DNA of 27,056 nucleotides from UMGS1613 sp963616135 (GTDB lineage: Bacteria > Bacillota_I > Bacilli_A > RF39 > UBA660). The stretch lies in assembly GCA_963616135.1 (NCBI GenBank), contig CAVEJT010000012.1, forward strand, positions 1 through 27,056, in the 5' to 3' direction. Below the pieces are notes generated by a model, which did not search any database, was not told the origin of the DNA, and was given only the letters and a program-made list of their open reading frames with translations. The stretch's first letter is position 1. Every line of letters starts with the position of its first letter. Position numbers and translations under genes: made by a program. Positions 8,156-17,259 of the stretch are shown in pieces.

Positions 8156-10322
8156 AAATAATTATGGGTTTAATAACTTTAAAAGTCAAAAATTAGCAAC
8201 TATATTCACTATTTCTGTTTTTTCTTTTATCATTTTTCTTTCTATTGGTTTTTCTGCTTTTAATACAACACTACAATTTGAAAATTTAACTGCTCAAGTT
8301 TTAAATGATTACGATATTAGAATATCTAATCTAAATTTTACAAGTAATAATTCAACAATACAAAGTTTAAAATATAGTCCATATAAAATATACGGAGATG
8401 TATTATTTACATCACTTGATTCTACATTAGATTTAGAAGTTACAGTTACAAATTTAGGAAACGAAAAGGCTGGAATTGCAAGTATAACCGGATTAAATGA
8501 TGATTTAGAAATTAAAAGTATTTCCGGATATAACATTGGAGATGCTATATGTGATGATAGTAATAACTGTACATTAGGAATATCTAAAACATTTTATATA
8601 ACAATCGGTTATAAAGATGATTTAACAGCTCCTAATAATAATTATTATTCATTAGATTTAAATTTTGACTTTCAAAAATTTTATAGCATATCTTATAAAG
8701 GATTTGCTTGTAAAGATTGTAAAACAGAAATTCTTGGAAATACAAAGTATAATGAAGTAATCAATATAGAAAATCCAGATAAATTAAATGTAACTATGAA
8801 TGGAGAGATTTTGACAAGAGATGTTGGATATACATACGACACTACAAATAAATATCTGACTATAGACAAAGTTACCGGGAACTTAAATATATCTTATCAA
8901 TCGTTTGATAAAGATAAAGCCGTATATGTATGGGATGTTTCAAGTTCCAATGATAATAGCATATTAGCATATGCGTTTGATAATGATAATGATGGTTATT
9001 GGGAAATATATATTGAAACACAATCAAATGCTACTGATAATTCTACACTTAAAATTATATATAATGCCTCTGGAACACAAAGTTTTTATAACAATTCTGA
9101 AATTATTAGAAATAAAGTAGAGGCTATCCATTTTGTAAATCAAGTTAGAGCAAATAAAACAGCGGACGGAATGTTTTCATTTATTGCAGAACCAGATGAT
9201 AGTAACTCTGGAGTATATGATATAGATAATCTTATAACGTCGCATTGTACTTCTATGAAATCCATGTTTCAAGGATATGGGGGAAGCTATATAGATTTAA
9301 CAAACTTTGATGTAAGTAATGTTTCAAATTTTCAAGGTATATTTTCTGCTTCTAAAATACTAGAACTAGATTTATCTAATTGGGATACAAAAAAGGTTAC
9401 AACACTACAAAGTGCATTTTCAAACACAAAATTAAAAAAACTCAATGTTTCTAATTGGGATACAAGTAAAGTTACTATGATGTGGGACTTGTTTTTTAAT
9501 TCTACATCACTTGAAAACTTAGATTTATCGGATTGGGATTCTAGTAATTCAACATCCTTTAAATGGGCCTTTAGAAATATGACTAGTTTAAAAACTTTAA
9601 ATATTAGTGGATGGAATTTCAGTAAAGGTATTTCATTAGAAAATTTGTTTTATGGTGATACAAACCTTGAGGAAATAATTTTAACAAATGTTAATACTTC
9701 TGGAATTTCTGATATGAGTAACCTATTTAATCAATGTTCTAAACTAAAAGAGGCTGATTTATCTAGTTTTGATTTTAGCAGTGTTACTAACATGAGCTCT
9801 ATGTTTAATAGTTGTAAATCAATTACTACTATTAAATTTCCAGATAATATAGATACATCTAAAGTTACCGATTTATCAAATGCATTTAGATATTGTGAAA
9901 GCTTGGAAAATATTAATGTTGAAAATTTTGATACTCAAAATGTTACAACACTTGGTAGTATATTTTATCAAAATTATAAAATTCAAAATCTAGATTTAAG
10001 TAAATGGAATACAAGTAAAGTTACAAATTTTGGTTGGGCTTTTAGAGAAATGAAAGCTTTGAAGACTTTAAATATTAGCAATTTTGATTTTTCAAGTGCA
10101 ACTAATGTTGAAGGTATGCTATATAATTCAACCGCTTTACCTATTGAAGAAATTGATGCAAGTAATGTTAATTTTGTTGGATTAGAAAACACTTCTAATT
10201 TCAGTAATATGTTTAATGGATTATCCACAACTACTAATATTATTGTTAAAAATGATAATAATCAAGTTACATGGTTTAATACATATTTTCCTAATAAATT
10301 TAATATTATAACAAAAGAGTAG
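8136..10322 (+). CDS. BspA-like (DUF285) leucine-rich surface protein
   Basis: A 728-aa exported protein. The signal region (about 20-42) ends in IGFSAF, matching the motif of the 5220 protein. Residues ~45-190 form a strand-rich domain. A Cys-pair segment (FACKDCKTEI, ~188-197) starts a ~70-residue module. Residues ~365-725 are about a dozen DUF285 repeats of ~24 aa, each with a core like LNVSNWDTSKVTxM..xF. Such BspA-like proteins bind host or bacterial surfaces. No LPxTG, C-terminal membrane segment or choline-binding repeats are seen, so anchoring is by another route or it is released. The start overlaps the previous gene and has AGAGGAAAACA before ATG, implying coupling. It is last in the operon. 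Confidence 0.88.
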   Translation: MKTNRNKNNYGFNNFKSQKLATIFTISVFSFIIFLSIGFSAFNTTLQFENLTAQVLNDYDIRISNLNFTSNNSTIQSLKYSPYKIYGDVLFTSLDSTLDLEVTVTNLGNEKAGIASITGLNDDLEIKSISGYNIGDAICDDSNNCTLGISKTFYITIGYKDDLTAPNNNYYSLDLNFDFQKFYSISYKGFACKDCKTEILGNTKYNEVINIENPDKLNVTMNGEILTRDVGYTYDTTNKYLTIDKVTGNLNISYQSFDKDKAVYVWDVSSSNDNSILAYAFDNDNDGYWEIYIETQSNATDNSTLKIIYNASGTQSFYNNSEIIRNKVEAIHFVNQVRANKTADGMFSFIAEPDDSNSGVYDIDNLITSHCTSMKSMFQGYGGSYIDLTNFDVSNVSNFQGIFSASKILELDLSNWDTKKVTTLQSAFSNTKLKKLNVSNWDTSKVTMMWDLFFNSTSLENLDLSDWDSSNSTSFKWAFRNMTSLKTLNISGWNFSKGISLENLFYGDTNLEEIILTNVNTSGISDMSNLFNQCSKLKEADLSSFDFSSVTNMSSMFNSCKSITTIKFPDNIDTSKVTDLSNAFRYCESLENINVENFDTQNVTTLGSIFYQNYKIQNLDLSKWNTSKVTNFGWAFREMKALKTLNISNFDFSSATNVEGMLYNSTALPIEEIDASNVNFVGLENTSNFSNMFNGLSTTTNIIVKNDNNQVTWFNTYFPNKFNIITKE

Positions 10323-10343
10323 ATTTAACATCTACTCTTATTT
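10313..10343. terminator. Bidirectional terminator between converging operons
   Basis: A 10-bp stem (AAGAGTAGAT, 10315-10324, with ATCTACTCTT, 10330-10339, loop of 5) contains the stop of the plus-strand BspA-like gene and ends beside the stop of rlmH. It is followed by TTATTTG on the plus strand and TTTTG on the minus strand. Confidence 0.75.
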
Positions 10344-10793
10344 GTGATATGCTTCATTATTATTTATTTTAAATGAACGATATATTTGTTCTAAAAGATT
10401 AACTCTAAACAATTGATGTGGAAATGTAAGTTTAGAAAAAGACAATTTGTAATTACTTCTTTCTTTTATTGCTTTGTGCAACCCATATGATCCACCTATT
10501 ACAAAAGTAATAGTAGAATGCGTATTAAATATGTTATCAATCTTTTTGGCTAGTTCTACACTATTTAACATATTACCTTCAATTTCTAAAGTAATAACAA
10601 AATCTTTTGAATCTATATATTTTTCTATTAAATTTTTTTCTTTTTCTAAAATAATATCTTTGCTTGGATTATCTATATCGCTTACTTCTATTATATCTAA
10701 TTTTGTATATTTAGATAATCTTTTTTTATATTCACTTATAGCATCTATTAAATATTTTTCTTTTATTTTTCCTACACAAATTATTTTTATCAT
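10338..10793 (-). CDS. rlmH: 23S rRNA pseudouridine-1915 N3-methyltransferase RlmH
   Basis: A SPOUT-fold methyltransferase that methylates pseudouridine 1915 in helix 69 of 23S rRNA using S-adenosylmethionine. Marks of the family are the N-terminal MIKIICVGKIKEKYL, FVIGGSYGL at about 97-105, and the ending LLEQIYRSFKINNNEAYHK. At 151 aa it is close to the family's ~157 aa. It overlaps walJ by an ATGA and is the last gene of the operon, as the walJ-rlmH order is in many Firmicutes. Confidence 0.96.
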   Translation of the reverse strand: MIKIICVGKIKEKYLIDAISEYKKRLSKYTKLDIIEVSDIDNPSKDIILEKEKNLIEKYIDSKDFVITLEIEGNMLNSVELAKKIDNIFNTHSTITFVIGGSYGLHKAIKERSNYKLSFSKLTFPHQLFRVNLLEQIYRSFKINNNEAYHK

Positions 10794-11551
10794 ACCGTGA
10801 ACAACTCCGTCATTTCGTTTTGCCTAGCTATAGTTATATTATCAAATTTTATATGCTTATTTTTTAATGTTTCTTTTAATGTCGTAAGTGCTAAATCTTC
10901 AGTATTATTTTGTTCACTTAAATGGGCTAATACTATTTGTTTTGTATTATTACCTATTAATTTAGTTAAATAATACGAAGAATCTTTATTTGATAAATGG
11001 CCTTTATCACTCAATATTCTTATTTTAATATGATGTGGATATTTAGGATTATTCATAAGTTTTTCTATATCATGATTACTTTCAAATACATATAAATTTT
11101 TGTTTTGTATATATTTAAAGTTACGTTCACTAATATATCCTGTATCTGTTATATATACCATAGAAGATTCTCCTTCTTCTATCACATAACCTCTAATATC
11201 TCGAACATCGTGTGATAATTTTATAGATTTAATTCTTATATCACTATCTACATTTACTTCATTTTCTCTACATATATGTGTTAGATTTAGTTTTGCTTCT
11301 TCCATTATCTCAGTTGATATATATATTAAAGGATTATATTTTTTAGCAAATACCTTTAATCCTCCTACGTGATCTACATGAGAATGGGTAATTAAAACTA
11401 TATCAATGTCACTTGGATCTATTCCTATCTGTTTTAAACTTTTTTCTACATATAAAGAACTAGTACCTATATCAATTAAAATTTTATGATTTTTTGTTTC
11501 GACATAGGTACAATTTCCTTTACTACCACTTGATAAAACTGATATTTTCAT
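10790..11551 (-). CDS. walJ: Metallo-beta-lactamase-fold exonuclease WalJ (YycJ)
   Basis: A metallo-hydrolase of the WalJ/YycJ group, a 5'-3' DNA exonuclease linked to cell division and mismatch repair in Firmicutes. It has the zinc motif THSHVDHVGG near residue 55, the family N-terminus KISVLSSGSKGNCTYV, a middle DTGYI and a late HLSEQN. At 253 aa the length is typical. The usual walRKHI partners are not next to it; an M23 peptidase gene precedes it, overlapping by one base (TAATG). Confidence 0.93.
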   Translation of the reverse strand: MKISVLSSGSKGNCTYVETKNHKILIDIGTSSLYVEKSLKQIGIDPSDIDIVLITHSHVDHVGGLKVFAKKYNPLIYISTEIMEEAKLNLTHICRENEVNVDSDIRIKSIKLSHDVRDIRGYVIEEGESSMVYITDTGYISERNFKYIQNKNLYVFESNHDIEKLMNNPKYPHHIKIRILSDKGHLSNKDSSYYLTKLIGNNTKQIVLAHLSEQNNTEDLALTTLKETLKNKHIKFDNITIARQNEMTELFTV

Positions 11552-13251
11552 TAATAGAAATTAAATGGATTCGTATGACATTTATATCCTGGACAAGTTC
11601 TAATTTCAAAATGAAGATGCGGTCCTGTTGCCCAACCACTAGAACCAACATAACCAATTATCTGTCCACGAGCCACTGTACTACCTATTGATAATCCCGG
11701 AGCAAACCTAGCCATATGACCATAGAATGAATAATAACCATTATTGTGATTTATTTGAATATAATTACCATTGTCTGATCTATATTCCATTTGCTCTATA
11801 ACACCGTTATTTGCTGCATATACTGGAGAACCGTATCCTGTTCCTGCTATGTCTAATCCAGTATGGAAATTACCTTCGCCAAACACAGCCAATCTATATC
11901 CATAGTATGAAGATATTGTATATCCACTATTTGTTGGCCATCCCCAAGAAGTCGTACTACCAACTGATGGTACATATTTAGTTCCTATATTAATAATTTT
12001 AGATACTGGACTTTTTATTACTTCTTTATCTACTGGATCTACGTATGCAATCTCACCATTTACACTTTTAACATTTTGAGATACTCTCTCTACTCCTGTT
12101 TCTCCTTCTTGTGAAACAACCATACTACCTTGACTTATTGATTCATCATATTGTTCAACAACAGCAAAATCGGTAGTCTTATCTACAACTTCATATTTTT
12201 CTACAACTATTTGAATTTTTGGATCTATTTTTGATATAACTATATCTGTACCTGTTACAAGCAAATTATCTCTGCTTGTATATTGAGGATTAAAGATTAA
12301 AAACTCCTGTACACTTATCTGATTTTCAAAAGCTAAAGATTCTATTGAATCTCCAGGTTTTACTTGAACTATTCTCTCTTCGTAAGTATCACCATATAAT
12401 AAGTATGCAGATAATGAAGTTGCATCTGTATATATTTTTTCTTCAACAGAAATATTTACAGCTTTATAAGTAATTTCTTGTTCTACATATATATTTTCTA
12501 TAACTGATCCTGTTGATGTTATTTCTATTTGATTATCATTTTTATAAGCAACATAACTATTGTCATCTACAAATATTGTTATAAGATTCTCTATAGCATC
12601 TGAAAATATTTTTTTATCCATTGTATAAACAACTATATCATCTACACCCTCATTTGTACTTTTAATAGTAAATTTATACCCTGCTACTGTACAAGATTTT
12701 TTTGTTATAATTCTTTTATATATTTCAGGAACTGCTACTATATCATCATGATATGTATATACTTTTTTTATCTCTATTCCATTAGGAGTATATACATTAT
12801 TTGTATGAGAATATATATCATTAGTATTAATATAATCTCTCATTTCTTGTATTTCTATATCAGTTAAATTAAATAATTTCTCTTCTAAATAAAATTTAAT
12901 ATTATCTAAATCTATATCACTTAAATTATAATTATCTTTATTTGTTAATAAAAATTTTGCTTTATCTCCATTACTATAGGTTTGTAATTCTTCTAAACCT
13001 ACATACTTATTAAATGTATCTATAGCATCTATTTTAAGTTTATATTTTCTTAAATTTTTTCTAATTGAATCTGCTTGAGTATTTATATATTTTTCTAATT
13101 CTTCTTTTGATTCAATCATACCAAGAAATTCACTATCTAAATATACATTATAATATGTTTGTGGTTGTTTACTTGTTTTGTAATTAAAACCAAATAAAAA
13201 TATAACTACAGATAAAACAAATATTAAAAAATATATTCCTATTTTTTTCAT
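11551..13251 (-). CDS. Exported LysM-G5-M23 peptidoglycan endopeptidase
   Basis: A 566-aa cell-wall hydrolase. It has an N-terminal membrane anchor or signal (5-24) and a long strand-rich region. A LysM domain (about 294-343, starting VQVKPGDSIESLAFEN) binds glycan, and a G5 domain follows at about 345-425. A C-terminal M23 LytM-type domain has zinc ligands in HTGLD (near 462) and HLHFE (near 547). It should cut peptide cross-links of peptidoglycan outside the cell. The zinc motifs look intact. A ribosome site AGGTGACAC lies inside the end of dnaB, and it overlaps walJ by one base. Its place between dnaB and walJ ties wall cleavage to the replication/division operon. Confidence 0.92.
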   Translation of the reverse strand: MKKIGIYFLIFVLSVVIFLFGFNYKTSKQPQTYYNVYLDSEFLGMIESKEELEKYINTQADSIRKNLRKYKLKIDAIDTFNKYVGLEELQTYSNGDKAKFLLTNKDNYNLSDIDLDNIKFYLEEKLFNLTDIEIQEMRDYINTNDIYSHTNNVYTPNGIEIKKVYTYHDDIVAVPEIYKRIITKKSCTVAGYKFTIKSTNEGVDDIVVYTMDKKIFSDAIENLITIFVDDNSYVAYKNDNQIEITSTGSVIENIYVEQEITYKAVNISVEEKIYTDATSLSAYLLYGDTYEERIVQVKPGDSIESLAFENQISVQEFLIFNPQYTSRDNLLVTGTDIVISKIDPKIQIVVEKYEVVDKTTDFAVVEQYDESISQGSMVVSQEGETGVERVSQNVKSVNGEIAYVDPVDKEVIKSPVSKIINIGTKYVPSVGSTTSWGWPTNSGYTISSYYGYRLAVFGEGNFHTGLDIAGTGYGSPVYAANNGVIEQMEYRSDNGNYIQINHNNGYYSFYGHMARFAPGLSIGSTVARGQIIGYVGSSGWATGPHLHFEIRTCPGYKCHTNPFNFY

Positions 13252-13258
13252 GTGTCAC

Positions 13259-14587
13259 CTAGCTTTCTTCTTGTACGTTTGCTACATTTACAAAAGTACT
13301 TGTACCCCTTTGAAATATTAATGGAACATCTGCTAAAGGACCATTACGATGTTTCCTTATAACAAATTCCATCAAACTATTTTCTTTTTCTCTTTCTTCA
13401 TCAGAACAATGTAAGAATGCTACTATATCGGCATCCTGTTCTATTGCTCCTGACTCTCTTAAGTCACTTAACATAGGCTTTTTATCTACCCTTTGCTCAA
13501 TACCACGCGATAATTGTGATAGCGCTATTACAGGAACATTTAATTCCATTGCCATTGTCTTTAGTGCTCTTGAAATATCTGCTACTTCTTGTTGCCTATT
13601 CGCACCATTTTTACTGCTACCTTGAATAAGTGTTAAATAGTCGATTACTACTATATCAAGTCCACTTGGACTTGTTGCAAGTTTTCTACATTTACTTCTT
13701 ATTTCTCCAACAGTTTGTCCTGCTGTATCATCTATAAAAATATTAGTACTTGAAAGTCTACTTATTGCTTCGTTTACTCTCTTCCAATCAGAGTGTTCTA
13801 GGTTACCAGTTTTAAGTTTGTTTCCTTCAATTTGTCCAACACTAGAAAGCATACGACTCGCTAATTGTTCTGCACCCATTTCCATATTAAATAAAGCAAC
13901 TGTCTTTTTTGAATTAATCGCAATATTATTTACCATATTTAAAGCAATTGCTGTCTTTCCCATACCTGGACGAGCAGCTATTATTATTAATTCATGCGGA
14001 TGAAATCCACTAGTTATTTTATCTAATTCATAAAATCCTGTTGGTATACCTGTAATATCTCCTTTATTTGCAGCAAGCTTTTCTAAATCTGCTTGAGTTT
14101 TATATAAAACATCTTGTATAGATTTAAATTCTGTACTTCTAAGACTTTTTGATACATCAAAGATTTTCTTTTCTGCTTCTTCTATTACATCACTTATATT
14201 ATTTGATGTATTATAACTATCAGTAATTATTGAAGTAGCTTCATCAATAAGTCTTCTTAAAATAGCCTTATCTTCAACTATTTTAATGTATTCATCAATA
14301 TTTGCAGCACTCGGAACACTTTCTATTATTTCAGTTAAATATTCTATATCACCTACAGTTTTTAACCAATTCCTATTATTTAGTTCTTCTGCTACTGTTG
14401 TTAAATCAACAACACTTCCCCTAGAATCAACTGACTTTATACACTCAAAAATTTTAGAATGATTATCTGAATAAAATTCACTACCATTTAATAATTCTAA
14501 ACCTTTTTGTAATGCTTTCTTAGTAAGAAACATTGAACCTAATACTGATTGTTCTGCATCTATATTATTAGGTATTTCTCTATTCAT
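13259..14587 (-). CDS. dnaB: Replicative DNA helicase DnaB
   Basis: Hexameric 5'-3' helicase at the replication fork (called DnaC in Bacillus). The N-terminal domain begins IPNNIDAEQSVLGSMFL. The RecA-like C-terminal domain has Walker A ARPGMGKT near 206-213, a Walker B segment DIVVIDYLTLI, and QLSRGIEQR then LSDLRESGAIEQDAD. At 442 aa the length is normal and no intein is present. The start is 7 nt after rplI, with an AGGTGAAGT ribosome site. rplI-dnaB is the common Firmicute order. Confidence 0.97.
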   Translation of the reverse strand: MNREIPNNIDAEQSVLGSMFLTKKALQKGLELLNGSEFYSDNHSKIFECIKSVDSRGSVVDLTTVAEELNNRNWLKTVGDIEYLTEIIESVPSAANIDEYIKIVEDKAILRRLIDEATSIITDSYNTSNNISDVIEEAEKKIFDVSKSLRSTEFKSIQDVLYKTQADLEKLAANKGDITGIPTGFYELDKITSGFHPHELIIIAARPGMGKTAIALNMVNNIAINSKKTVALFNMEMGAEQLASRMLSSVGQIEGNKLKTGNLEHSDWKRVNEAISRLSSTNIFIDDTAGQTVGEIRSKCRKLATSPSGLDIVVIDYLTLIQGSSKNGANRQQEVADISRALKTMAMELNVPVIALSQLSRGIEQRVDKKPMLSDLRESGAIEQDADIVAFLHCSDEEREKENSLMEFVIRKHRNGPLADVPLIFQRGTSTFVNVANVQEES

Positions 14588-14594
14588 ACTTCAC

Positions 14595-15032
14595 CTACTT
14601 TTTTAATTCTATTTTTAATTTAGCTATAACTTTTTTATGTAATTCAATATCTATATTATGAATTCCCAATGAAGCTATCGCACCTTCAATTTTTATTTGT
14701 TTTTTATCAATATTATAACCCTTACGTTTTAATTCTTCAACTATTTGTTTAGGACTAACACTTCCAAAAACTCTATCTTGTTGTCCTGTTTTTACTTTAA
14801 ATGATATTATATCTTTTTCTATTTTTTGTTTTAATGCCTCACATTTTTTTATTGTTTCTTCCTCTTCTTGTTTTCTTTTTTTATTATCACTATCTAATCT
14901 ATTAAGTCCACCTTGAGTTGCCAAAACTGCATCTCCCTTATTTATTAAAAATACTCCATATCCATCTTTTACATCTAGGATATCTCCACTTTTGCCTTGT
15001 TTTTTTACATCTTTTATCAAAATTATTTTCAT
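14595..15032 (-). CDS. rplI: 50S ribosomal protein L9
   Basis: Binds 23S rRNA at the base of the L1 stalk with its N-terminal domain. The family signature GDILDVKDGYGVFLI is at residues 16-30, followed by the long connecting helix and the C-terminal domain (about 75-145). At 145 aa it is near the usual 148. The ribosome site is AAGGAGGTTATTAT. It is first in the rplI-dnaB-M23-walJ-rlmH operon. Confidence 0.97.
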   Translation of the reverse strand: MKIILIKDVKKQGKSGDILDVKDGYGVFLINKGDAVLATQGGLNRLDSDNKKRKQEEEETIKKCEALKQKIEKDIISFKVKTGQQDRVFGSVSPKQIVEELKRKGYNIDKKQIKIEGAIASLGIHNIDIELHKKVIAKLKIELKK

Positions 15033-15060
15033 ATAATAACCTCCTTAAAAGTATATATTT

Positions 15061-15089
15061 ATTATACTATAAAATAAACAAAAAAGATA
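15061..15089 (-). promoter_or_regulatory. Probable promoter of the rplI operon
   Basis: A perfect TATAAT -10 box (15061-15066) lies 28 bp before the rplI start. The -35 region falls in the preceding terminator hairpin and is a poor match (TATCTT at 17 bp spacing). Confidence 0.45.
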
Positions 15090-15104
15090 GAATTTTCTAT
15101 CTTT
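15078..15104 (-). terminator. Intrinsic terminator of the DHH/coiled-coil unit
   Basis: An 8-bp stem, AAAGATAG and CTATCTTT around a 6-nt loop, is followed on the minus strand by T's and TTTG. The stop codon of the upstream gene is inside the stem. Confidence 0.75.
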
Positions 15105-16191
15105 TCTTTAAGTTATCATCATATACCAGTTGCATATTAAAAGTTAAATCCAATATCATAGGATCACTAGTCTCAATACTTAATGTATCAACTTTATCCT
15201 TATCTATTTCATCTACCTCTAAAAAATCATTAGCCAATTTCATCGCATATAATTTTTCATTTATTCTTGATACACCTGTTTTAGTTAATGGAACTGCTTT
15301 TCTTGTGCCATCTGAATATGCATCCGTAACGCAAATTTCTTGATATCCGCTAGGACCTATAAAAAACATATCCTCTAATTGTTCACACAATTTAAATTTT
15401 CTATAAAGTTTACTATTTTCAAATTGTGGGTATGAAATCATATTTGGATCTTGTAGAATTTGATCACTAATTGATAGAATAAGTGTCAACTCTTGTCTTC
15501 TAGACCTTATATACTCCTCTATAAGCTTAACAAAACACTCCCGTTTATCTTGAGTTATAGGTAACTTTATCATTAAATCATCTAATTCTTCTCTATTAGC
15601 TCTTGTGTATACAATTTTATTTACATTAATAGCTCCACTTGCCTCTTTTGACTTAAGCTCTTTAATCATATTTACTAGAATATTTAATTGTTTATTATAA
15701 AGAACTTGCATTTCAATAAAATTTGACTCATTATATTTATACTGACTATCAAAAAAGTTTTTAGATGATTCCTTCGAATCTAAATATTTTTCAAATTTTT
15801 CATAAGCGTCATATAATTGCTCAAGTTTTAATAAATTGTCCTTACTCATCTTTATATTAGTAGAATTTTCTATATTTTTGGCTGATTGTCTTATCTGTGA
15901 TTCAACATAAGAAATGTTTTCTTGGTAATCTTTTAACTCTTCTTTTGTTTTTACTTTTGCATTAAAAGTCTTATCTACTCCCCTATTATATGAGATTATT
16001 CTTCTTTTAGTATCTAAACATTCTTCAAGTTGATTTGATATATTACTACAAAGAATACCCAAATCTTCTCTAAATATTTCTTTTAATATTTTAATTACTT
16101 CATCTTTCCATCTTATATGCTCTTTTTCGGATCCACAAATATCATCTATGCTTGTTTCATATATAAAATTACTAGCATCTAATTTTCTCAT
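15097..16191 (-). CDS. Unrecognised coiled-coil protein coupled to a DHH phosphodiesterase
   Basis: A 364-aa cytoplasmic protein that I do not recognise. There is no signal peptide or membrane segment. Residues about 25-250 are charged helices with heptad-like leucines. Residues about 255-330 look globular, with FIGPSGYQEICV and KAVPLTKTGVSRINEKL, and the tail is acidic then basic. The start codon overlaps the stop of the DHH gene (ATGA), so the two are translationally coupled and probably functionally linked. It occupies the place next to rplI where gdpP sits in Bacillus. Confidence 0.8.
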   Translation of the reverse strand: MRKLDASNFIYETSIDDICGSEKEHIRWKDEVIKILKEIFREDLGILCSNISNQLEECLDTKRRIISYNRGVDKTFNAKVKTKEELKDYQENISYVESQIRQSAKNIENSTNIKMSKDNLLKLEQLYDAYEKFEKYLDSKESSKNFFDSQYKYNESNFIEMQVLYNKQLNILVNMIKELKSKEASGAINVNKIVYTRANREELDDLMIKLPITQDKRECFVKLIEEYIRSRRQELTLILSISDQILQDPNMISYPQFENSKLYRKFKLCEQLEDMFFIGPSGYQEICVTDAYSDGTRKAVPLTKTGVSRINEKLYAMKLANDFLEVDEIDKDKVDTLSIETSDPMILDLTFNMQLVYDDNLKKR

Positions 16192-17162
16192 ATTTTTTCT
16201 CCTTTATTTATTATATCAACTATATCTTGTTTTACTTCTTTTATTGTTTTATTAAGAATTTGGGCAGCTGCATTCGAGCTATGACCTCCACCACCCATTT
16301 GTTTCATAATATTACTTACATCATAATCTCCTAATGATCTTGCACTTACACCTATTTTGCCATCCTCTAATTTACCTATTGAGAAAGATACTTTAACATC
16401 TTCAAATGTTAGTAATTCTTCAGCTATTTCAGCTAATTCAACATTAGTACAAGTCCTACTTATTATACACATAGCAATATTTTCTGTAACCATAAAACTA
16501 TTTCTTATAAAGTTTGCTCTCTTCATATATTCTTCTTTTGTTTCTTTTAATAATTCTTGTTTTAATATTGAATCTGCACCCATTTCCATCAAGGTTGAAG
16601 CTGCTTCATAAGTTCTACTTGTTGTTTTTAAATTAAAACCATTTGTGTCTATTTCTATGCCCGCTAAAAGTATTGTAGCTATTACATTATCTAAATCAAG
16701 ATTACAATACTCTGCATAATACGTTATTAATTCTGACATACTCGATAGGTTAGAATCTATATATAAAAACTTACTGTTTTTTATATACGATTTATTTTTA
16801 ATATGATGATCTAAAATAATTGTATCATATTCATCAACTGCTTTTGGATATTCTACTCTTTCTTGTTGATGTACATCTGTTATTATAAGTAAAACATTAC
16901 CCGTCAATTTTTTATAAGTTTCTTCATCTACACAAATTATATCTTTTTCCATTTTATTAAATGCTTGTTTAATATTTGAATTATATTTATCTAAATGTTT
17001 AATATTAAAAAATAAATACGCATTTTTACCAAATGATTCAATAATTTCACATAAACCAAGAGAAGAACCTAAGGAATCCAAATCTGGCTCTTTGTGTCCC
17101 ATTACTATAAAATTATCATATTTACTTATTAAATCATTTAATTTTTGAAATAGTTTTTCCAT
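16188..17162 (-). CDS. Stand-alone GdpP-type DHH/DHHA1 phosphodiesterase
   Basis: A predicted Mn-dependent phosphodiesterase of cyclic di-AMP or its linear product pApA. From the chosen ATG (17162; 324 aa): GHKEPDLDSLG at 22-32, TDVH at 95-98, DHH at 118-120, and the DHHA1 motif GGGGHSSNAA near 293. The stretches LLAGIEIDTNGF and SRTYEAASTLMEMGAD match the catalytic half of GdpP better than NrnA. The PAS, GGDEF and two membrane segments of GdpP are missing. Start choice: ATG at 17162 has GTGGTGATACC before it. An upstream in-frame TTG at 17228 would add a hydrophobic leader but has no ribosome site and lies next to the whiA terminator. Confidence 0.85.
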   Translation of the reverse strand: MEKLFQKLNDLISKYDNFIVMGHKEPDLDSLGSSLGLCEIIESFGKNAYLFFNIKHLDKYNSNIKQAFNKMEKDIICVDEETYKKLTGNVLLIITDVHQQERVEYPKAVDEYDTIILDHHIKNKSYIKNSKFLYIDSNLSSMSELITYYAEYCNLDLDNVIATILLAGIEIDTNGFNLKTTSRTYEAASTLMEMGADSILKQELLKETKEEYMKRANFIRNSFMVTENIAMCIISRTCTNVELAEIAEELLTFEDVKVSFSIGKLEDGKIGVSARSLGDYDVSNIMKQMGGGGHSSNAAAQILNKTIKEVKQDIVDIINKGEKI

Positions 17163-17217
17163 GGTATCACCACTATTATTGTACAATAAAATATAAAATA
17201 TAAAAACACAAATTACT

Positions 17218-17259
17218 AAAAAGGACAAATATTTACATATATCTTGTAAATACTTGCCC
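17218..17259 (-). terminator. Intrinsic terminator of whiA
   Basis: A 15-bp stem with two G-U pairs (17245-17259 with 17223-17237), a 7-nt loop, then TTTTT on the minus strand. The last base of the whiA stop codon is the first base of the stem. Confidence 0.88.

Noticed and set aside
9240..10250. Regular repeats that could suggest a CRISPR or tandem DNA array
   Set aside because: They are imperfect ~72-bp coding repeats of the DUF285 domain in one open frame, with no identical repeats or spacers.
8136..10322. Sortase-anchored surface protein
   Set aside because: No LPxTG-like motif, C-terminal hydrophobic segment or basic tail is present.
10474..10800. Open frame antisense to rlmH and walJ
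   Set aside because: It is a low-complexity complement of two clearly recognised genes, without its own start signals.
16188..17228. Longer DHH protein with an N-terminal membrane segment
   Set aside because: The upstream start is TTG without a ribosome site next to the whiA terminator, while ATG at 17162 has a good site. The hydrophobic stretch is probably untranslated.
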